Shown here: positions 34,955-44,427 of the stretch, piece by piece
How positions within the stretch are numbered: position 1 is the first letter of the stretch
Layout: every line of letters starts with the position of its first letter
Source of the DNA: Martinezella lusitana
GTDB lineage: Bacteria; Pseudomonadota; Alphaproteobacteria; Rhizobiales; Rhizobiaceae
Length of the DNA stretch: 64,000 nt
Assembly: GCF_014207095.1 (NCBI RefSeq)
Contig: NZ_JACHBG010000026.1
Span: 1-64,000 of the forward strand
Direction: 5' to 3'
Notes under the pieces: generated by a model
What the model saw: only the letters and a program-made list of their open reading frames with translations
Told to the model about the DNA's origin: nothing
Databases searched by the model: none
Made by a program: the position numbers and the translations under genes

Positions 34955-36085
34955 TCAACCCGGTCGGCGAACTACCTTGAAAGCAAAGAACTGAGTCTTT
35001 TGTGTTGGGTTGAAGTTATTGTCGGAGACGAGGATCAGCACGTCCGTACCATCCTTTGCCTTACCGAAGGTAATACCTTCGATATTGTCGGGAACGAGGC
35101 CGAGTGCCCGCAGATCCATGATCTGCGTCTTGCGCACAGGTACGATCCGCTGATCCGTTTTTGCCAGGGAAGAGATGTTCGAGATGTCGGTGGCGCCATC
35201 GAGGTCGAACATGTTGATGACCACGGAAGTACCGACGCCTTCCGCGTAGCCACGTTCGATCGAAAGCAGGCGACGATCGTCAAGCGCCATGATCTCGGAC
35301 AAGCCGAAATCGTTCCAGCCCTTCGCCGTAGACGGAGCCTGCGGGATGGGCGCGATCGGGTAGGCGTATTGCGCCTTCTGCTCTCCTGTCGCTACATCGT
35401 AACGGATGAGGCGAGCAAGTGCGCCGCCGGTTAGCGTGGCGATCGGTCCGTCCTGATAGAGCGCCGACTCGGTGCCGACGATCAGATCGCCGCCGGGCAA
35501 GAAGGCCAGGCCTTCGAAGGCGAGATTGTCACGAATGCCGACGCTTTTGTCTGCGGTCGGGGCGAAATTGGCCGGAAGCGAGAATTCGCGCATGAAACCG
35601 CCGTCGCGGCTGGCGATCCGCACGAAAGGCGGCAGCAACGCCTTGCCGTCGCCTTCGCTGGTCCAATAGATCCCGTCTCTGCCCAGACGAACGGATTCAG
35701 CATCGACCTTTTTCGTCCCGAAAGGCTGGTCATCCTTGTCTTTCAGCGTGACATGATCGAGAATCGCCACACCCTTCAAGCCGCTGGCGCTGACATCGAT
35801 ATCGAGATTGTAGAAGCGAGCCGGCGCCTTTTCAGACCGATCATCACTGATCGAGATATAGCGGCCGGTGGATGGATCGAATTCGATCCCCGAAAGTCCG
35901 CCCATCTCCACGCCATTCTCGCTGAAACCCGTGGGAATATCGTAGCTGCCGAGATAGGAGAGGCTGATGCCCGCGCCACAATCGCCGAACGGGCAGGGCA
36001 CGTCGATCGGCGTGCCGATCTCGAGTGCGGAGGCGGCATGACCAAACAGAAGAAAAGCGGCAGTCGTCAGAAATGGCTTCAACAT
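34955..36085 (-). CDS. Esterase-like/phytase-like exported protein
   Basis: A 376-residue protein of the 'esterase-like activity of phytase' family: signal peptide (1 to about 20, ending ASA), MGGLSGIEFDPSTGRY near the start, FEGLAFLPGGDLIVGTE in the middle, and DNIEGITFGKAKDGTDVLILVSDNNF (quoted by ends) near the C-terminus, which together indicate a beta-propeller. Two cysteines (PCPFGDC) sit right after the signal peptide. Acts in the periplasm; substrate unknown. Confidence 0.83.
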   Translation of the reverse strand: MLKPFLTTAAFLLFGHAASALEIGTPIDVPCPFGDCGAGISLSYLGSYDIPTGFSENGVEMGGLSGIEFDPSTGRYISISDDRSEKAPARFYNLDIDVSASGLKGVAILDHVTLKDKDDQPFGTKKVDAESVRLGRDGIYWTSEGDGKALLPPFVRIASRDGGFMREFSLPANFAPTADKSVGIRDNLAFEGLAFLPGGDLIVGTESALYQDGPIATLTGGALARLIRYDVATGEQKAQYAYPIAPIPQAPSTAKGWNDFGLSEIMALDDRRLLSIERGYAEGVGTSVVINMFDLDGATDISNISSLAKTDQRIVPVRKTQIMDLRALGLVPDNIEGITFGKAKDGTDVLILVSDNNFNPTQKTQFFAFKVVRRPG

Positions 36086-36112
36086 GGCGAAATCATCAAT
36101 CCAGATCGTGAA

Positions 36113-36140
36113 ATGGCGGCATTGAGAACAATGCCGCCAT
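36113..36140 (-). terminator. Probable parE terminator
   Basis: Perfect 11-base stem ATGGCGGCATT / AATGCCGCCAT with six-base loop. On the minus strand it lies about 100 bases after the parE stop and is followed only by TTTCACG, so it is a weak intrinsic terminator. Confidence 0.5.
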
Positions 36141-36239
36141 CTACACATTCATCCATGACGTCTTTGTAACGGATATCGGACAATCCGATAAAATTTCGCG
36201 AAGCTCTCTACTGGCCGGCAACCGGAGATTGCCTCGCCG

Positions 36240-38297
36240 TCAGATATCCAGATCTGCGGCAAAGGCAGCCCGTTCCTGGATGAACCGAAAGCGAGCATCG
36301 GCCTTGGTGCCCATCAGATTGTCGACGGCGTCGCGCGTGCCTTCGAAATCGACCTCGTCGATCTCGACGCGCAGAAGCGTGCGCTTGGACGGATCCATCG
36401 TCGTTTCCTTGAGCTGGGCAGGAAGCATTTCACCCAGACCTTTGAACCGGCTGATCTCGACCTTGCCTTTGCCCTTGAATTCCGTCTCCATCAGCTCCAG
36501 CCGGTGGGCGTCATCACGGGCATAGATGGATTTCGACCCCTGTGTGATCTTGTAGAGCGGCGGCACCGCCAAAAAGAGGTGGCCGCCGCGAATGAGCTCC
36601 GGCATTTCCTGATAGAAGAAGGTAATCAGCAGCGAGGCGATATGAGCACCGTCGACGTCGGCATCGGTCATGACGACGATGCGCTGATAGCGAAGGTCTT
36701 CCTCACGGTATTTCGTACGCGTGCCGCAGCCGAGCGCCTGGACCAGATCGGTAATCTGCTGGTTGGCAGAGAGCTTCTCCCGGCCAGCGCTCGCAACGTT
36801 GAGGATCTTGCCGCGCAAGGGCAGGATGGCCTGGTTGGTGCGGTTTCGCGCCTGCTTGGCCGAGCCACCTGCCGAATCACCTTCGACTAGGAAGAGTTCC
36901 GCGCCTTCGGACGTATTCTGCGAGCAATCCGCCAGCTTGCCTGGCAAGCGCAGCTTGCGCACGGCGGTCTTGCGGTTGACTTCCTTTTCCTTGCGGCGAC
37001 GCATGCGCTCGTCTGAGCGCTCGATTACCCATTCCAGCAGCTTTTCGGCTTCGGCCGGATTGTCAGTGAGGTAATGATCGAAGGGATCGCGCAACGTATT
37101 CTCGACGAGGCGCTGTGCCTCGACGGTCGCAAGCTTGTCCTTCGTCTGACCGACGAATTCCGGTTCGCGAATGAAGATCGACAACATGCCGACGCCGGAA
37201 ATCATCACGTCATCAGTCGTGATGTTGGCGGCGCGCTTGTTCTGGGTAAGCTCGGCGTAGTTCTTCAGGCCCTTCGTGAGGGCTATGCGGAAACCGGCTT
37301 CGTGCGTACCGCCTTCGGGAGTCGGGATGGTATTGCAGTAGGAGTGGATCTGGGGATCGCCGCCATACCAGGTGATCGCCCATTCAAGCGAGCCGTGGCC
37401 GCTTTCCTTTTCCGATTTGCCGGCAAAGATCTCGCGGGTAACGGTGAACTCGTTGCCCATCGTCGCCTTGAGATAATCCTTCAAGCCGCCGGGGAAATGG
37501 AAAACAGCCTTTTCGGGAACGTCCGAACCTTCCGGCGCAAGCTCCGGATCGCAGCTCCAGCGGATCTCGACGCCGCCGAACAGATAGGCCTTGGAGCGAG
37601 CCATGCGGAAAACGCGGGCCGGATCGAAGCGGGCATGATCGCCGAAAATCTGCGGATCGGGATGGAAACGAATACGCGTGCCGCGGCGATTGTGGACATC
37701 CCCAAGCTCTTCCAGGCCGCCGACCGGTAGGCCGCGCGAGAATCGCTGGCGATAAAGCTTGCGATTGCGGGCAACCTCGACTTCCAGATCGTCCGACAAT
37801 GCATTGACCACAGAGACGCCAACGCCGTGCAGGCCGCCTGAGGTCTCGTAGGCCTTGCCGTCGAATTTGCCGCCGGCATGCAGCTTGGTCATGATGACTT
37901 CGAGGGTCGACTTACCTGGCACCTGCGGGTGATTTTCCACCGGGATACCGCGACCGTTGTCGGTGACGGTGAGATATCCCTCACGGTCAAGATAGACTTC
38001 GATGAAATTGGCGTGGCCGGCCACGGCCTCGTCCATCGAGTTGTCGATGACTTCGGCGAAAAGATGGTGCAGCGCCTTCTCGTCCGTGCCGCCGATATAC
38101 ATGCCGGGACGCATGCGGACCGGCTCGAGCCCCTCGAGAACGCGAATCGAGCTTGCGCCATATTCTTCGGCTGAAGACGTGGTGGGCGCAGCGCGCGGCG
38201 CCGGTGCCGGCTTTTCAGCCTTCACATCTGGCTTTTCCGCTGGCTCTGGCTTTGCGGAGCGGGGGAGTCCGGAGAAGAGATCGTTGCTGTTGTCCAT
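36240..38297 (-). CDS. parE: DNA topoisomerase IV subunit B
   Basis: A 685-residue ATPase subunit that with ParC decatenates sister chromosomes. Seen: GHKL ATPase motifs (DNSMDEAVAGH, DNGRGIPVE, GLHGVGVSVVNAL), transducer domain, Toprim metal-binding motifs EGDSAGGSA and DADVDGAHIASL, and a C-terminal that lacks the ~170-residue GyrB insertion, which favours ParE over GyrB. The N-terminal 40 residues are Pro/Ala/Lys-rich, as common in rhizobial ParE. Confidence 0.95.
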   Translation of the reverse strand: MDNSNDLFSGLPRSAKPEPAEKPDVKAEKPAPAPRAAPTTSSAEEYGASSIRVLEGLEPVRMRPGMYIGGTDEKALHHLFAEVIDNSMDEAVAGHANFIEVYLDREGYLTVTDNGRGIPVENHPQVPGKSTLEVIMTKLHAGGKFDGKAYETSGGLHGVGVSVVNALSDDLEVEVARNRKLYRQRFSRGLPVGGLEELGDVHNRRGTRIRFHPDPQIFGDHARFDPARVFRMARSKAYLFGGVEIRWSCDPELAPEGSDVPEKAVFHFPGGLKDYLKATMGNEFTVTREIFAGKSEKESGHGSLEWAITWYGGDPQIHSYCNTIPTPEGGTHEAGFRIALTKGLKNYAELTQNKRAANITTDDVMISGVGMLSIFIREPEFVGQTKDKLATVEAQRLVENTLRDPFDHYLTDNPAEAEKLLEWVIERSDERMRRRKEKEVNRKTAVRKLRLPGKLADCSQNTSEGAELFLVEGDSAGGSAKQARNRTNQAILPLRGKILNVASAGREKLSANQQITDLVQALGCGTRTKYREEDLRYQRIVVMTDADVDGAHIASLLITFFYQEMPELIRGGHLFLAVPPLYKITQGSKSIYARDDAHRLELMETEFKGKGKVEISRFKGLGEMLPAQLKETTMDPSKRTLLRVEIDEVDFEGTRDAVDNLMGTKADARFRFIQERAAFAADLDI

Positions 38298-38502
38298 AGA
38301 ATTTCAAGCTGCTCAGATTTGTTCTGGTGGGGCCAGACCCCTTTATCATGCATTTGCTGCCGGTATTCGCGAATCACCGTGATTCTGCCAGAAACGGCAC
38401 TCAAGCGCGATGGCGCCCCTACGATGGGGCGGGTTTATGAAGAGATTTGCGTTGTCGGGTGAACAATGGCAAGCCCGATAGCCGATCAGAGGAAGTATCC
38501 GC

Positions 38503-39402
38503 ATGCGAATGTCCACAGCTCATTTGTCTTTTCTGGCCGCAATTTCGGGCGTTCTGTTCCTAGCGACAACGGCGGGCGCTGCGGCGGAGATGCTGAAACC
38601 CTTCAAGGACGACCTCTTTTCCAACCAGACCGTCATCGAAAATCACGATAACGGCGCTTTCCAGACAATCGACTATCAGGAGATGCGCGATATCAACGAC
38701 CGAGACCAGATTCCGGAAAAGCGCGTCAAGCCTGCCTATGTCGACACTGGCGTGCGCTGGAAAGCGCAGGAGGACGAAACCCTGCAGCTTGCCGATCGCA
38801 AGGTCGATGTCACGCGCATCGGGCCGGGGTCGAAGCAGGCCTTCACCGTCATCTTCATCCATGGACGCGGTGGCGACCGTCGGCTCGGCTCGAACGATTA
38901 TACATTCGGCGGCAATTTCAACCGGCTGAAGAACCTCGCCTACCGCAACGGCGGCACTTATTATGCGCCGAGCGTCAAAAGCTTCGACAGCAACGGCGTT
39001 GCCGACATCGCGGCGTTGATCCGCTATTCCCAAGAGCAATCGGGCGGCAGGCCCGTCATCCTGACTTGCGCTTCCATGGGCAGTTTCATCTGCTGGGGCA
39101 TTACTCGCGATGCGGAAAGCGTCAAACGGCTGAAGGGCATGGTGATCCTCAGCGGCGTCACGGATCCCGATTTCACCAAAAGCGCCTTCTATAAGGCCAA
39201 GTTGCCGCTCTGGTTTACGCATGGCAGCAAGGACCCCGTCTATGCCGCGGCTGCCCAGCAGGCCTTGTTCGAAAAGCTCTACAAGGCGCATTATCCAACG
39301 CGTTTCACGCTATTCGAAACCGGAAACCATGGAACGCCGGTGCGCATGACCGATTGGCGCAAGGTGCTCAACTGGATCGTCGATCCACAGATATCGCAAT
39401 AG
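38503..39402 (+). CDS. Exported alpha/beta hydrolase
   Basis: A 299-residue hydrolase with signal peptide (1 to about 26, ending GAAA). Motifs: IFIHGRGGDRR (oxyanion HG), nucleophile elbow TCASMGSF (Ser in G/AxSxG form), catalytic Asp near HGSKDPVY, and His in ETGNHGTPVRM. Substrate unknown; may act on an envelope or extracellular ester. It is divergent from parE across about 205 bases that show no other gene. Confidence 0.83.
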   Translation: MRMSTAHLSFLAAISGVLFLATTAGAAAEMLKPFKDDLFSNQTVIENHDNGAFQTIDYQEMRDINDRDQIPEKRVKPAYVDTGVRWKAQEDETLQLADRKVDVTRIGPGSKQAFTVIFIHGRGGDRRLGSNDYTFGGNFNRLKNLAYRNGGTYYAPSVKSFDSNGVADIAALIRYSQEQSGGRPVILTCASMGSFICWGITRDAESVKRLKGMVILSGVTDPDFTKSAFYKAKLPLWFTHGSKDPVYAAAAQQALFEKLYKAHYPTRFTLFETGNHGTPVRMTDWRKVLNWIVDPQISQ

Positions 39403-39537
39403 GTCTGAAGCGACTGGATTTATTTTCCGGATAAGCATCTTTCAAACGATTTGAACCGCTTTCTGGCGTTCGCCGCAACTTTCCTTTCCTGCTCCTTTTT
39501 GTTAGTTCGACGGAAGAAATAGGGGGAGAGCATCGGA

Positions 39538-40308
39538 ATGACCAAGTCCATACGGCCGCTTCTGGCCGGAAACTGGAAGATGAACGGCACGCGAGCGAGC
39601 CTGGACCAGATCAAGGCGATCGCGGATGGCGTAAAGGCGCCGCTGTCGGAGAAGATCGATACGCTGCTGTGCCCTCCGGCCACCTTGCTCTATGTCGCGA
39701 CGGCGCTTTGCGACGACAGCCCGCTCGCCATCGGCGCGCAGGATTGCCATCAACAAGTCAGCGGCGCTCACACCGGCGATATTTCGGCCGAAATGGTTGC
39801 GGACTGCTTCGGCACCCATGTCATCGTCGGCCACTCAGAACGCCGCAGGAACCACGCGGAAAGCGATATGCTGGTGCGCGCCAAGGCTCAGGCGGCGCAT
39901 GATGCGGAGCTGGTTGCCATCGTCTGCATCGGTGAAACCGCCGACGAACGCAACAGCGGCCAGACGCTCGATGTGCTGAAGCGGCAGTTGGTCGGCTCCA
40001 TTCCCGACGGCTCGACAGCGCAGACGACCGTGATTGCCTACGAACCCGTATGGGCGATCGGTACCGGCGTGGTGCCGACCCAGGAAGACGTCGAGGAGGC
40101 GCATGCCTTCATTCGCGCCGAGTTGATTCAGCGCTTCGGCAAGGAAGGCGCGCATATGCGAATCCTCTATGGCGGGTCGGTCAGCGGCAGCAATGCCGGC
40201 GATCTTCTCGGCGTTGCACATGTCAACGGTGTGCTAGTCGGTGGACAGAGCTTGAAAGCGACCGACTTCCTTGCCATTTATGCCGCATTCGAACGGCAGT
40301 TCGCCTGA
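39538..40308 (+). CDS. tpiA: Triosephosphate isomerase
   Basis: A 256-residue TIM-barrel enzyme interconverting DHAP and glyceraldehyde-3-phosphate. Catalytic Lys in GNWKMNG, His in VGHSERR, Glu in AYEPVWAIGTG, and phosphate loop YGGSVSG are all present. The ATG has GGGGGAGAG upstream. secG and pyrG follow in the same direction, an order common in Rhizobiales. A short bulged stem (40328-40350) lies after the stop. Confidence 0.96.
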   Translation: MTKSIRPLLAGNWKMNGTRASLDQIKAIADGVKAPLSEKIDTLLCPPATLLYVATALCDDSPLAIGAQDCHQQVSGAHTGDISAEMVADCFGTHVIVGHSERRRNHAESDMLVRAKAQAAHDAELVAIVCIGETADERNSGQTLDVLKRQLVGSIPDGSTAQTTVIAYEPVWAIGTGVVPTQEDVEEAHAFIRAELIQRFGKEGAHMRILYGGSVSGSNAGDLLGVAHVNGVLVGGQSLKATDFLAIYAAFERQFA

Positions 40309-40422
40309 AGCAACAACTTGCCCGGAGTTCCAGCCCTAAAAGGGCTTGGAATAGGCGAGAGCCTCATGTAAAGAGCCGCGAGCTTTTATTTTTGATGCCC
40401 GCCAGCGGGCAGGACTGGACCT

Positions 40423-40956
40423 ATGCAAACCGTACTGCTTGTCATCTATCTCATGGTTGTCGTCGCCCTTATCGGTGTTGTGCTGATTCAGCGCTCCGAA
40501 GGTGGCGGTCTTGGCATCGGCGGCGGCTCGGGCTTCATGTCTGCGCGCGGTACGGCCAATGCGCTGACGCGCACCACGGCCATCCTGGCTGCATTGTTTT
40601 TCGCTCTCGCGCTCGGCATGAACGTGCTGTCGCGCTTCGAAGCTCGCCCGACGGATATTCTCAACCGTATCCCGAGTACGGCCGGCCAGGGCAACGGCAT
40701 CCTTGATTCGCTGGGTGGCCAGAAGGGCGCTGCTCCGGCAACCACCCCGGCCAAGCCCGTCGACAACAGCGGCGTTCCGAACAGCGGTGCCGTCGCTCCG
40801 CAGTCGCAGGCAACGCCTCCCGCAGCAACGGCAACCCAGCCTGCCGCTACGGCACCTGCTCAGCAGGCTCCGGCCGCGACCGGTCAGCAGACCGCGCCAG
40901 CAGCCACGACGCCCGCACCCGCCCAAAGCGGCGGCGACGTTCCGACCGGCAAGTAA
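40423..40956 (+). CDS. secG: Preprotein translocase subunit SecG with long low-complexity tail
   Basis: A 177-residue protein. The first ~75 residues are SecG: helix 1 VLLVIYLMVVVALIGVVLIQ, the RSEGGGLGIGGGSGF loop and helix 2 AALFFALALGMNVL. The remaining ~100 residues are an Ala/Pro/Thr/Gln-rich tail (many APA, TAPAQ), typical for rhizobial SecG but absent from E. coli. It stabilises SecYE and helps SecA-driven export. Followed by its own terminator. Confidence 0.93.
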   Translation: MQTVLLVIYLMVVVALIGVVLIQRSEGGGLGIGGGSGFMSARGTANALTRTTAILAALFFALALGMNVLSRFEARPTDILNRIPSTAGQGNGILDSLGGQKGAAPATTPAKPVDNSGVPNSGAVAPQSQATPPAATATQPAATAPAQQAPAATGQQTAPAATTPAPAQSGGDVPTGK

Positions 40957-40977
40957 GCCTGGTCGTAAAGATCATCC

Positions 40978-41010
40978 CCGGCAGGTCCTCGGATCTGCCG
41001 GTTTTGTTTT
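40978..41010 (+). terminator. Terminator between secG and pyrG
   Basis: GC-rich stem CCGGCAGGTCC / GGATCTGCCGG followed by TTTTGTTTT, 22 bases after secG. pyrG must therefore have its own promoter or rely on read-through. Confidence 0.85.
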
Positions 41011-41098
41011 GTCTATATTCCGCGTAATGCGTCCAAAGTTCCGGAAACGAATTTTAGGGCTAGCGGAATCATTTGTGAAAAGGTATCCGGTGACTCCC

Positions 41099-42727
41099 AT
41101 GGCGCGATATGTATTCATCACAGGCGGCGTGGTTTCTTCCCTCGGAAAAGGAATTGCGGCCGCGGCTCTCGGAGCGTTGTTGCAGGCTCGTGGTTATCGA
41201 GTCCGCCTGCGCAAACTCGACCCCTATCTGAACGTGGATCCGGGCACTATGAGCCCGACCCAGCATGGCGAGGTCTTCGTCACCGACGACGGTGCGGAAA
41301 CCGACCTCGATCTAGGCCACTATGAGCGCTTCACCGGTCGCTCGGCCACCAAGACCGACAACATCACCACCGGTCGCATCTACAAGAACATCATCGACAA
41401 GGAACGCCGCGGCGATTATCTCGGCGCAACCGTCCAAGTCATTCCGCATGTTACCAACGAGATCAAGGATTTCGTCACCGAAGGCAATGACGACTATGAT
41501 TTCGTCATCTGCGAAATCGGCGGGACCGTCGGCGATATCGAAGCCATGCCCTTCATGGAAGCGATCCGCCAGCTCGGCAACGACCTGCCGCGCGGCACCG
41601 CGATCTATGTCCACCTGACGCTGATGCCGTACATTCCGGCTGCGGGCGAGCTGAAGACCAAACCGACGCAGCATTCCGTCAAGGAACTGCAGGCTCTCGG
41701 CATTCACCCGGACATCCTGCTCGTGCGTGCGGATCGCGAGATCCCTGAAGCCGAGCGCCGCAAGCTCTCGCTGTTCTGCAACGTGCGGGAATCCGCCGTC
41801 ATCCAGGCGCTCGACGTTGCCAACATCTACGATGTGCCGATGGCCTACCATAAGGAAGGCCTCGACAACGAAGTGCTGGCTGCCTTCGGCATTGAGCCGG
41901 CTCCGAAGCCGCGCCTCGATCAGTGGGAAGAAGTCTGCAATCGTATCCGCACGCCGGAAGGCGAGGTGACCATTGCCATCGTCGGCAAGTATACCGGCCT
42001 GAAGGATGCCTATAAGTCGCTCATCGAAGCGCTGCATCACGGTGGCATTGCCAACCGGGTCAAGGTCAATCTCGAGTGGATCGAGTCCGAGGTCTTCGAA
42101 AAGGAAGATCCGGCGCCTTATCTCGAAAAAGTGCACGGCATTCTCGTGCCCGGCGGCTTCGGCGAGCGCGGTTCTGAGGGCAAGATCCTAGCGGCCCGTT
42201 TTGCACGCGAGCGCAAGGTGCCGTATTTCGGCATCTGCTTCGGCATGCAGATGGCCGTCATCGAAGCGGCCCGCAATCTGGCCGGCGTCGAGAATGCTTC
42301 TTCGACCGAATTCGGCCCCACGAAGGAGCCGGTGGTCGGTCTGATGACCGAATGGCTGAAGGGCAACGAGCTGCAGAAGCGTACCTCTTCCGGCGATCTC
42401 GGCGGCACGATGCGTCTCGGCGCCTACAAGGCGGCTCTGAAGAAGGGCACGAAGATTTCGGAGATCTACGGCTCGACCGATATTTCCGAGCGCCATCGTC
42501 ACCGCTACGAGGTCAATGTCGATTACAAGGACAAGCTGGAAAATTGCGGCCTGACCTTCTCCGGCATGTCACCGGACGGTGTTCTGCCCGAGACGATCGA
42601 ATATGCGGATCACCCATGGTTCATCGGCGTTCAGTACCATCCGGAACTGAAATCCCGGCCTCTGGAGCCGCATCCGCTGTTCTCCAGCTTCATCGAAGCT
42701 GCGACGGAACAGAGCCGGCTGGTTTAG
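41099..42727 (+). CDS. pyrG: CTP synthase
   Basis: A 542-residue glutamine amidotransferase making CTP from UTP. N-terminal synthetase domain begins ARYVFITGGVVSSLGKG with the P-loop, and has the SPTQHGEVFVTDDGAE motif. The C-terminal class I glutaminase domain has the nucleophile in FGICFGMQ (Cys380), and the His/Glu of YHPELKSRP. The ATG is preceded by a weak AGGTATCC-type site; the long open frame upstream is secG-terminal sequence in another frame. Confidence 0.97.
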   Translation: MARYVFITGGVVSSLGKGIAAAALGALLQARGYRVRLRKLDPYLNVDPGTMSPTQHGEVFVTDDGAETDLDLGHYERFTGRSATKTDNITTGRIYKNIIDKERRGDYLGATVQVIPHVTNEIKDFVTEGNDDYDFVICEIGGTVGDIEAMPFMEAIRQLGNDLPRGTAIYVHLTLMPYIPAAGELKTKPTQHSVKELQALGIHPDILLVRADREIPEAERRKLSLFCNVRESAVIQALDVANIYDVPMAYHKEGLDNEVLAAFGIEPAPKPRLDQWEEVCNRIRTPEGEVTIAIVGKYTGLKDAYKSLIEALHHGGIANRVKVNLEWIESEVFEKEDPAPYLEKVHGILVPGGFGERGSEGKILAARFARERKVPYFGICFGMQMAVIEAARNLAGVENASSTEFGPTKEPVVGLMTEWLKGNELQKRTSSGDLGGTMRLGAYKAALKKGTKISEIYGSTDISERHRHRYEVNVDYKDKLENCGLTFSGMSPDGVLPETIEYADHPWFIGVQYHPELKSRPLEPHPLFSSFIEAATEQSRLV

Positions 42728-42728
42728 T

Positions 42729-42773
42729 GCATGTCGCGCAAAAATGCGCAACGGTTTTGCGATAATGACGTGC
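42729..42773 (+). repeat. RIME-like intergenic palindromic repeat, copy 2
   Basis: Starts immediately after the pyrG stop. Outer arms GCATGTC / GACGTGC and inner GCGCAAAA / TTTTGCGA flank a central ATGCGCAACGG. Shares the AAAA...CGGTTTT core with the copies at 23015 and 61881. Confidence 0.65.
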
Positions 42774-42786
42774 GCAACTGAAGGGC

Positions 42787-43809
42787 TTAAGGCGCAGGAA
42801 GCGGATCTGAACGATCGCGACGCGCCTTAAGAACGGCAAATCGCTTGCGGTAGTCGCTTGGGCTGACCGCAAGCCTCTCCCGAAAATGATGACGCATGGT
42901 GGCGAGCGATCCGAATCCGCTCGCCACGGCAACATCGTCCAGCGAAATGGCGGTCTGCTTCTCAAGCAGGTCGCGGGCGCGTCGTAGTCGCTCGCCAAGC
43001 AACCATTCGCCCGGCGCCATGCCGGTGGTCGCCTCGAAACGGCGCTGGAAGGTCCTCACGCTCATACCGGCCCGTGCGGCAAGCGTCGCAATCGGCTGCT
43101 CCTCCTGCAAACGCTCGCGCATCCATTCGAGCAACGGACCCAGGCGGGCTCCCTCACGCTGCCGGAGAACCGGGGTCTCGATATATTGCGCCTGGCCGCC
43201 TTCGCGATGCGGCGGCACGACGAGGCGGCGGGCGACGCTGTTGGCGATATCAGGCCCGAAATCCCGCCGCACCACATGAAGGCAGAGGTCGATGGCGGCG
43301 GCGCTGCCCGCCGCAGTCAGCACACGGTCTTCATCGACATAGAGAACATCGGCATCGACTGATATATTCGGATAGCGCGCAGCAATGGAATCGACATAGC
43401 GCCAATGCGTGGTCGCCTTGCGACCGGCCAGCAATCCCGAGGCGGCGAGAACCGCGACGCCCGAGCAAAGTGACATGATGCGAGCGCCGCGCCGGTTGGC
43501 GGCTTGCAGTTCGGCAATTAGCGGGGCAGGGACGGGCGCTCCGATGCCGCGCCAACCGGGCACGACGATCAGGTCGGCATCGGTCAGAACGTCCAGCCCT
43601 TTATCAACCTGCACCGTCAACCCGCCAGCGGCGCGCAACGGACCGTCCTCGATCGCACAGGAGGAAAACCGATACCAGTCGTCACCCATTTCCGGGCGTG
43701 GCAGGCCGAAGATCTCGTAGGCGACACCGAATTCGAAGGTGCAGAGCCCGTCATAGACTAGCGTGACGACATGTGGGCCGAGAAGATTGGGTTTCTCTGA
43801 GTTTGGCAT
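42787..43809 (-). CDS. ftrA: GlxA/FtrA-type transcriptional regulator (DJ-1/PfpI-like plus AraC HTH)
   Basis: A 340-residue regulator. N-terminal DJ-1/PfpI-like sensor (VVTLVYDGLCTFEFG to about 190, with SLCSGVAVLA nucleophile-elbow position) and C-terminal AraC tandem HTH (ATLAARAGMSVRTFQRRFE and VAVASGFGSLATMRHHFRE, by ends). The family called FtrA in rhizobia pairs with a rhodanese gene, as it does here across 85 bases, so it probably regulates that gene. Starts at 43845 (TTG) and 43830 are also open; I favour MPNSEK. Confidence 0.85.
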   Translation of the reverse strand: MPNSEKPNLLGPHVVTLVYDGLCTFEFGVAYEIFGLPRPEMGDDWYRFSSCAIEDGPLRAAGGLTVQVDKGLDVLTDADLIVVPGWRGIGAPVPAPLIAELQAANRRGARIMSLCSGVAVLAASGLLAGRKATTHWRYVDSIAARYPNISVDADVLYVDEDRVLTAAGSAAAIDLCLHVVRRDFGPDIANSVARRLVVPPHREGGQAQYIETPVLRQREGARLGPLLEWMRERLQEEQPIATLAARAGMSVRTFQRRFEATTGMAPGEWLLGERLRRARDLLEKQTAISLDDVAVASGFGSLATMRHHFRERLAVSPSDYRKRFAVLKARRDRSDPLPAP

Positions 43810-43894
43810 GATTTCGACGCTATATGGCATTTCGGCCAATTTCAACCACGGGATCGCTCAGGCATGAATGCACCGAACCAAGAAGGAGCGTTCC

Positions 43895-44287
43895 ATGTCC
43901 CTAGTCAGTGAAATCCCCGCTGCAGCCCCAGATCTCGTCGCCGAGCACTATGCACAGAGGCTCGCTTTCGAGACCGATTGTTCCGATGTGCGCCAGGCCA
44001 TGACATCAGGCAACGCGGATTTCGTTCTGCTCGATGTCCGCGGCCCGACGATGTTCCAGGAGCGGCACGTTCCAGGCGCGATCAATTTGCCGCATGGCAA
44101 GATGACTGCCCGGAAGATGGCGGAATGGCCAGAAGATACGCTGTTCGTCGTTTACTGCGCCGGACCGCATTGCAACGGCACCGACAAGGCTGCCTGGCGT
44201 CTCGGCACGCTCGGCAAGCGCGTGAAGGTGATGATCGGCGGCATGACCGGCTGGGCCGATGAGGGGCATCCCTTCGAGGTCGGCTAG
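43895..44287 (+). CDS. Rhodanese-like domain protein
   Basis: A 130-residue single rhodanese domain. Active-site loop VYCAGPHCNGTDKA holds Cys near 89 (CAGPHC form), LLDVRGPTMFQERHVPGA is the family N-motif and GGMTGWADEGHPF the C-motif. Moves sulfur from thiosulfate or persulfides. AAGGAGCG precedes the ATG. Divergent from the FtrA-type regulator. Confidence 0.9.
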   Translation: MSLVSEIPAAAPDLVAEHYAQRLAFETDCSDVRQAMTSGNADFVLLDVRGPTMFQERHVPGAINLPHGKMTARKMAEWPEDTLFVVYCAGPHCNGTDKAAWRLGTLGKRVKVMIGGMTGWADEGHPFEVG

Positions 44288-44298
44288 TAGGGCGACGT

Positions 44299-44326
44299 GG
44301 CAAACCCGGCACATACCGGGTTTGCC
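44299..44326 (+). terminator. Hairpin after the rhodanese gene
   Basis: Perfect 11-base stem GGCAAACCCGG / CCGGGTTTGCC with six-base loop, 11 bases after the stop. Only ATTC follows, so its use as an intrinsic terminator is uncertain. Confidence 0.6.
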
Positions 44327-44427
44327 ATTCGCGCGATCTGCCGGTGCTTCCGCATCTACGTCATTTGACTGTCGCGCCGCTTCAGTTTCCATGCCACTCT
44401 GCGAGTAAGCATAATGGGAACAAAAGT

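Noticed and set aside
44288..44427. Possible cobalamin riboswitch before the NicT permease
   Set aside because: The leader is too short and I cannot find the B12-box or the expected helices.
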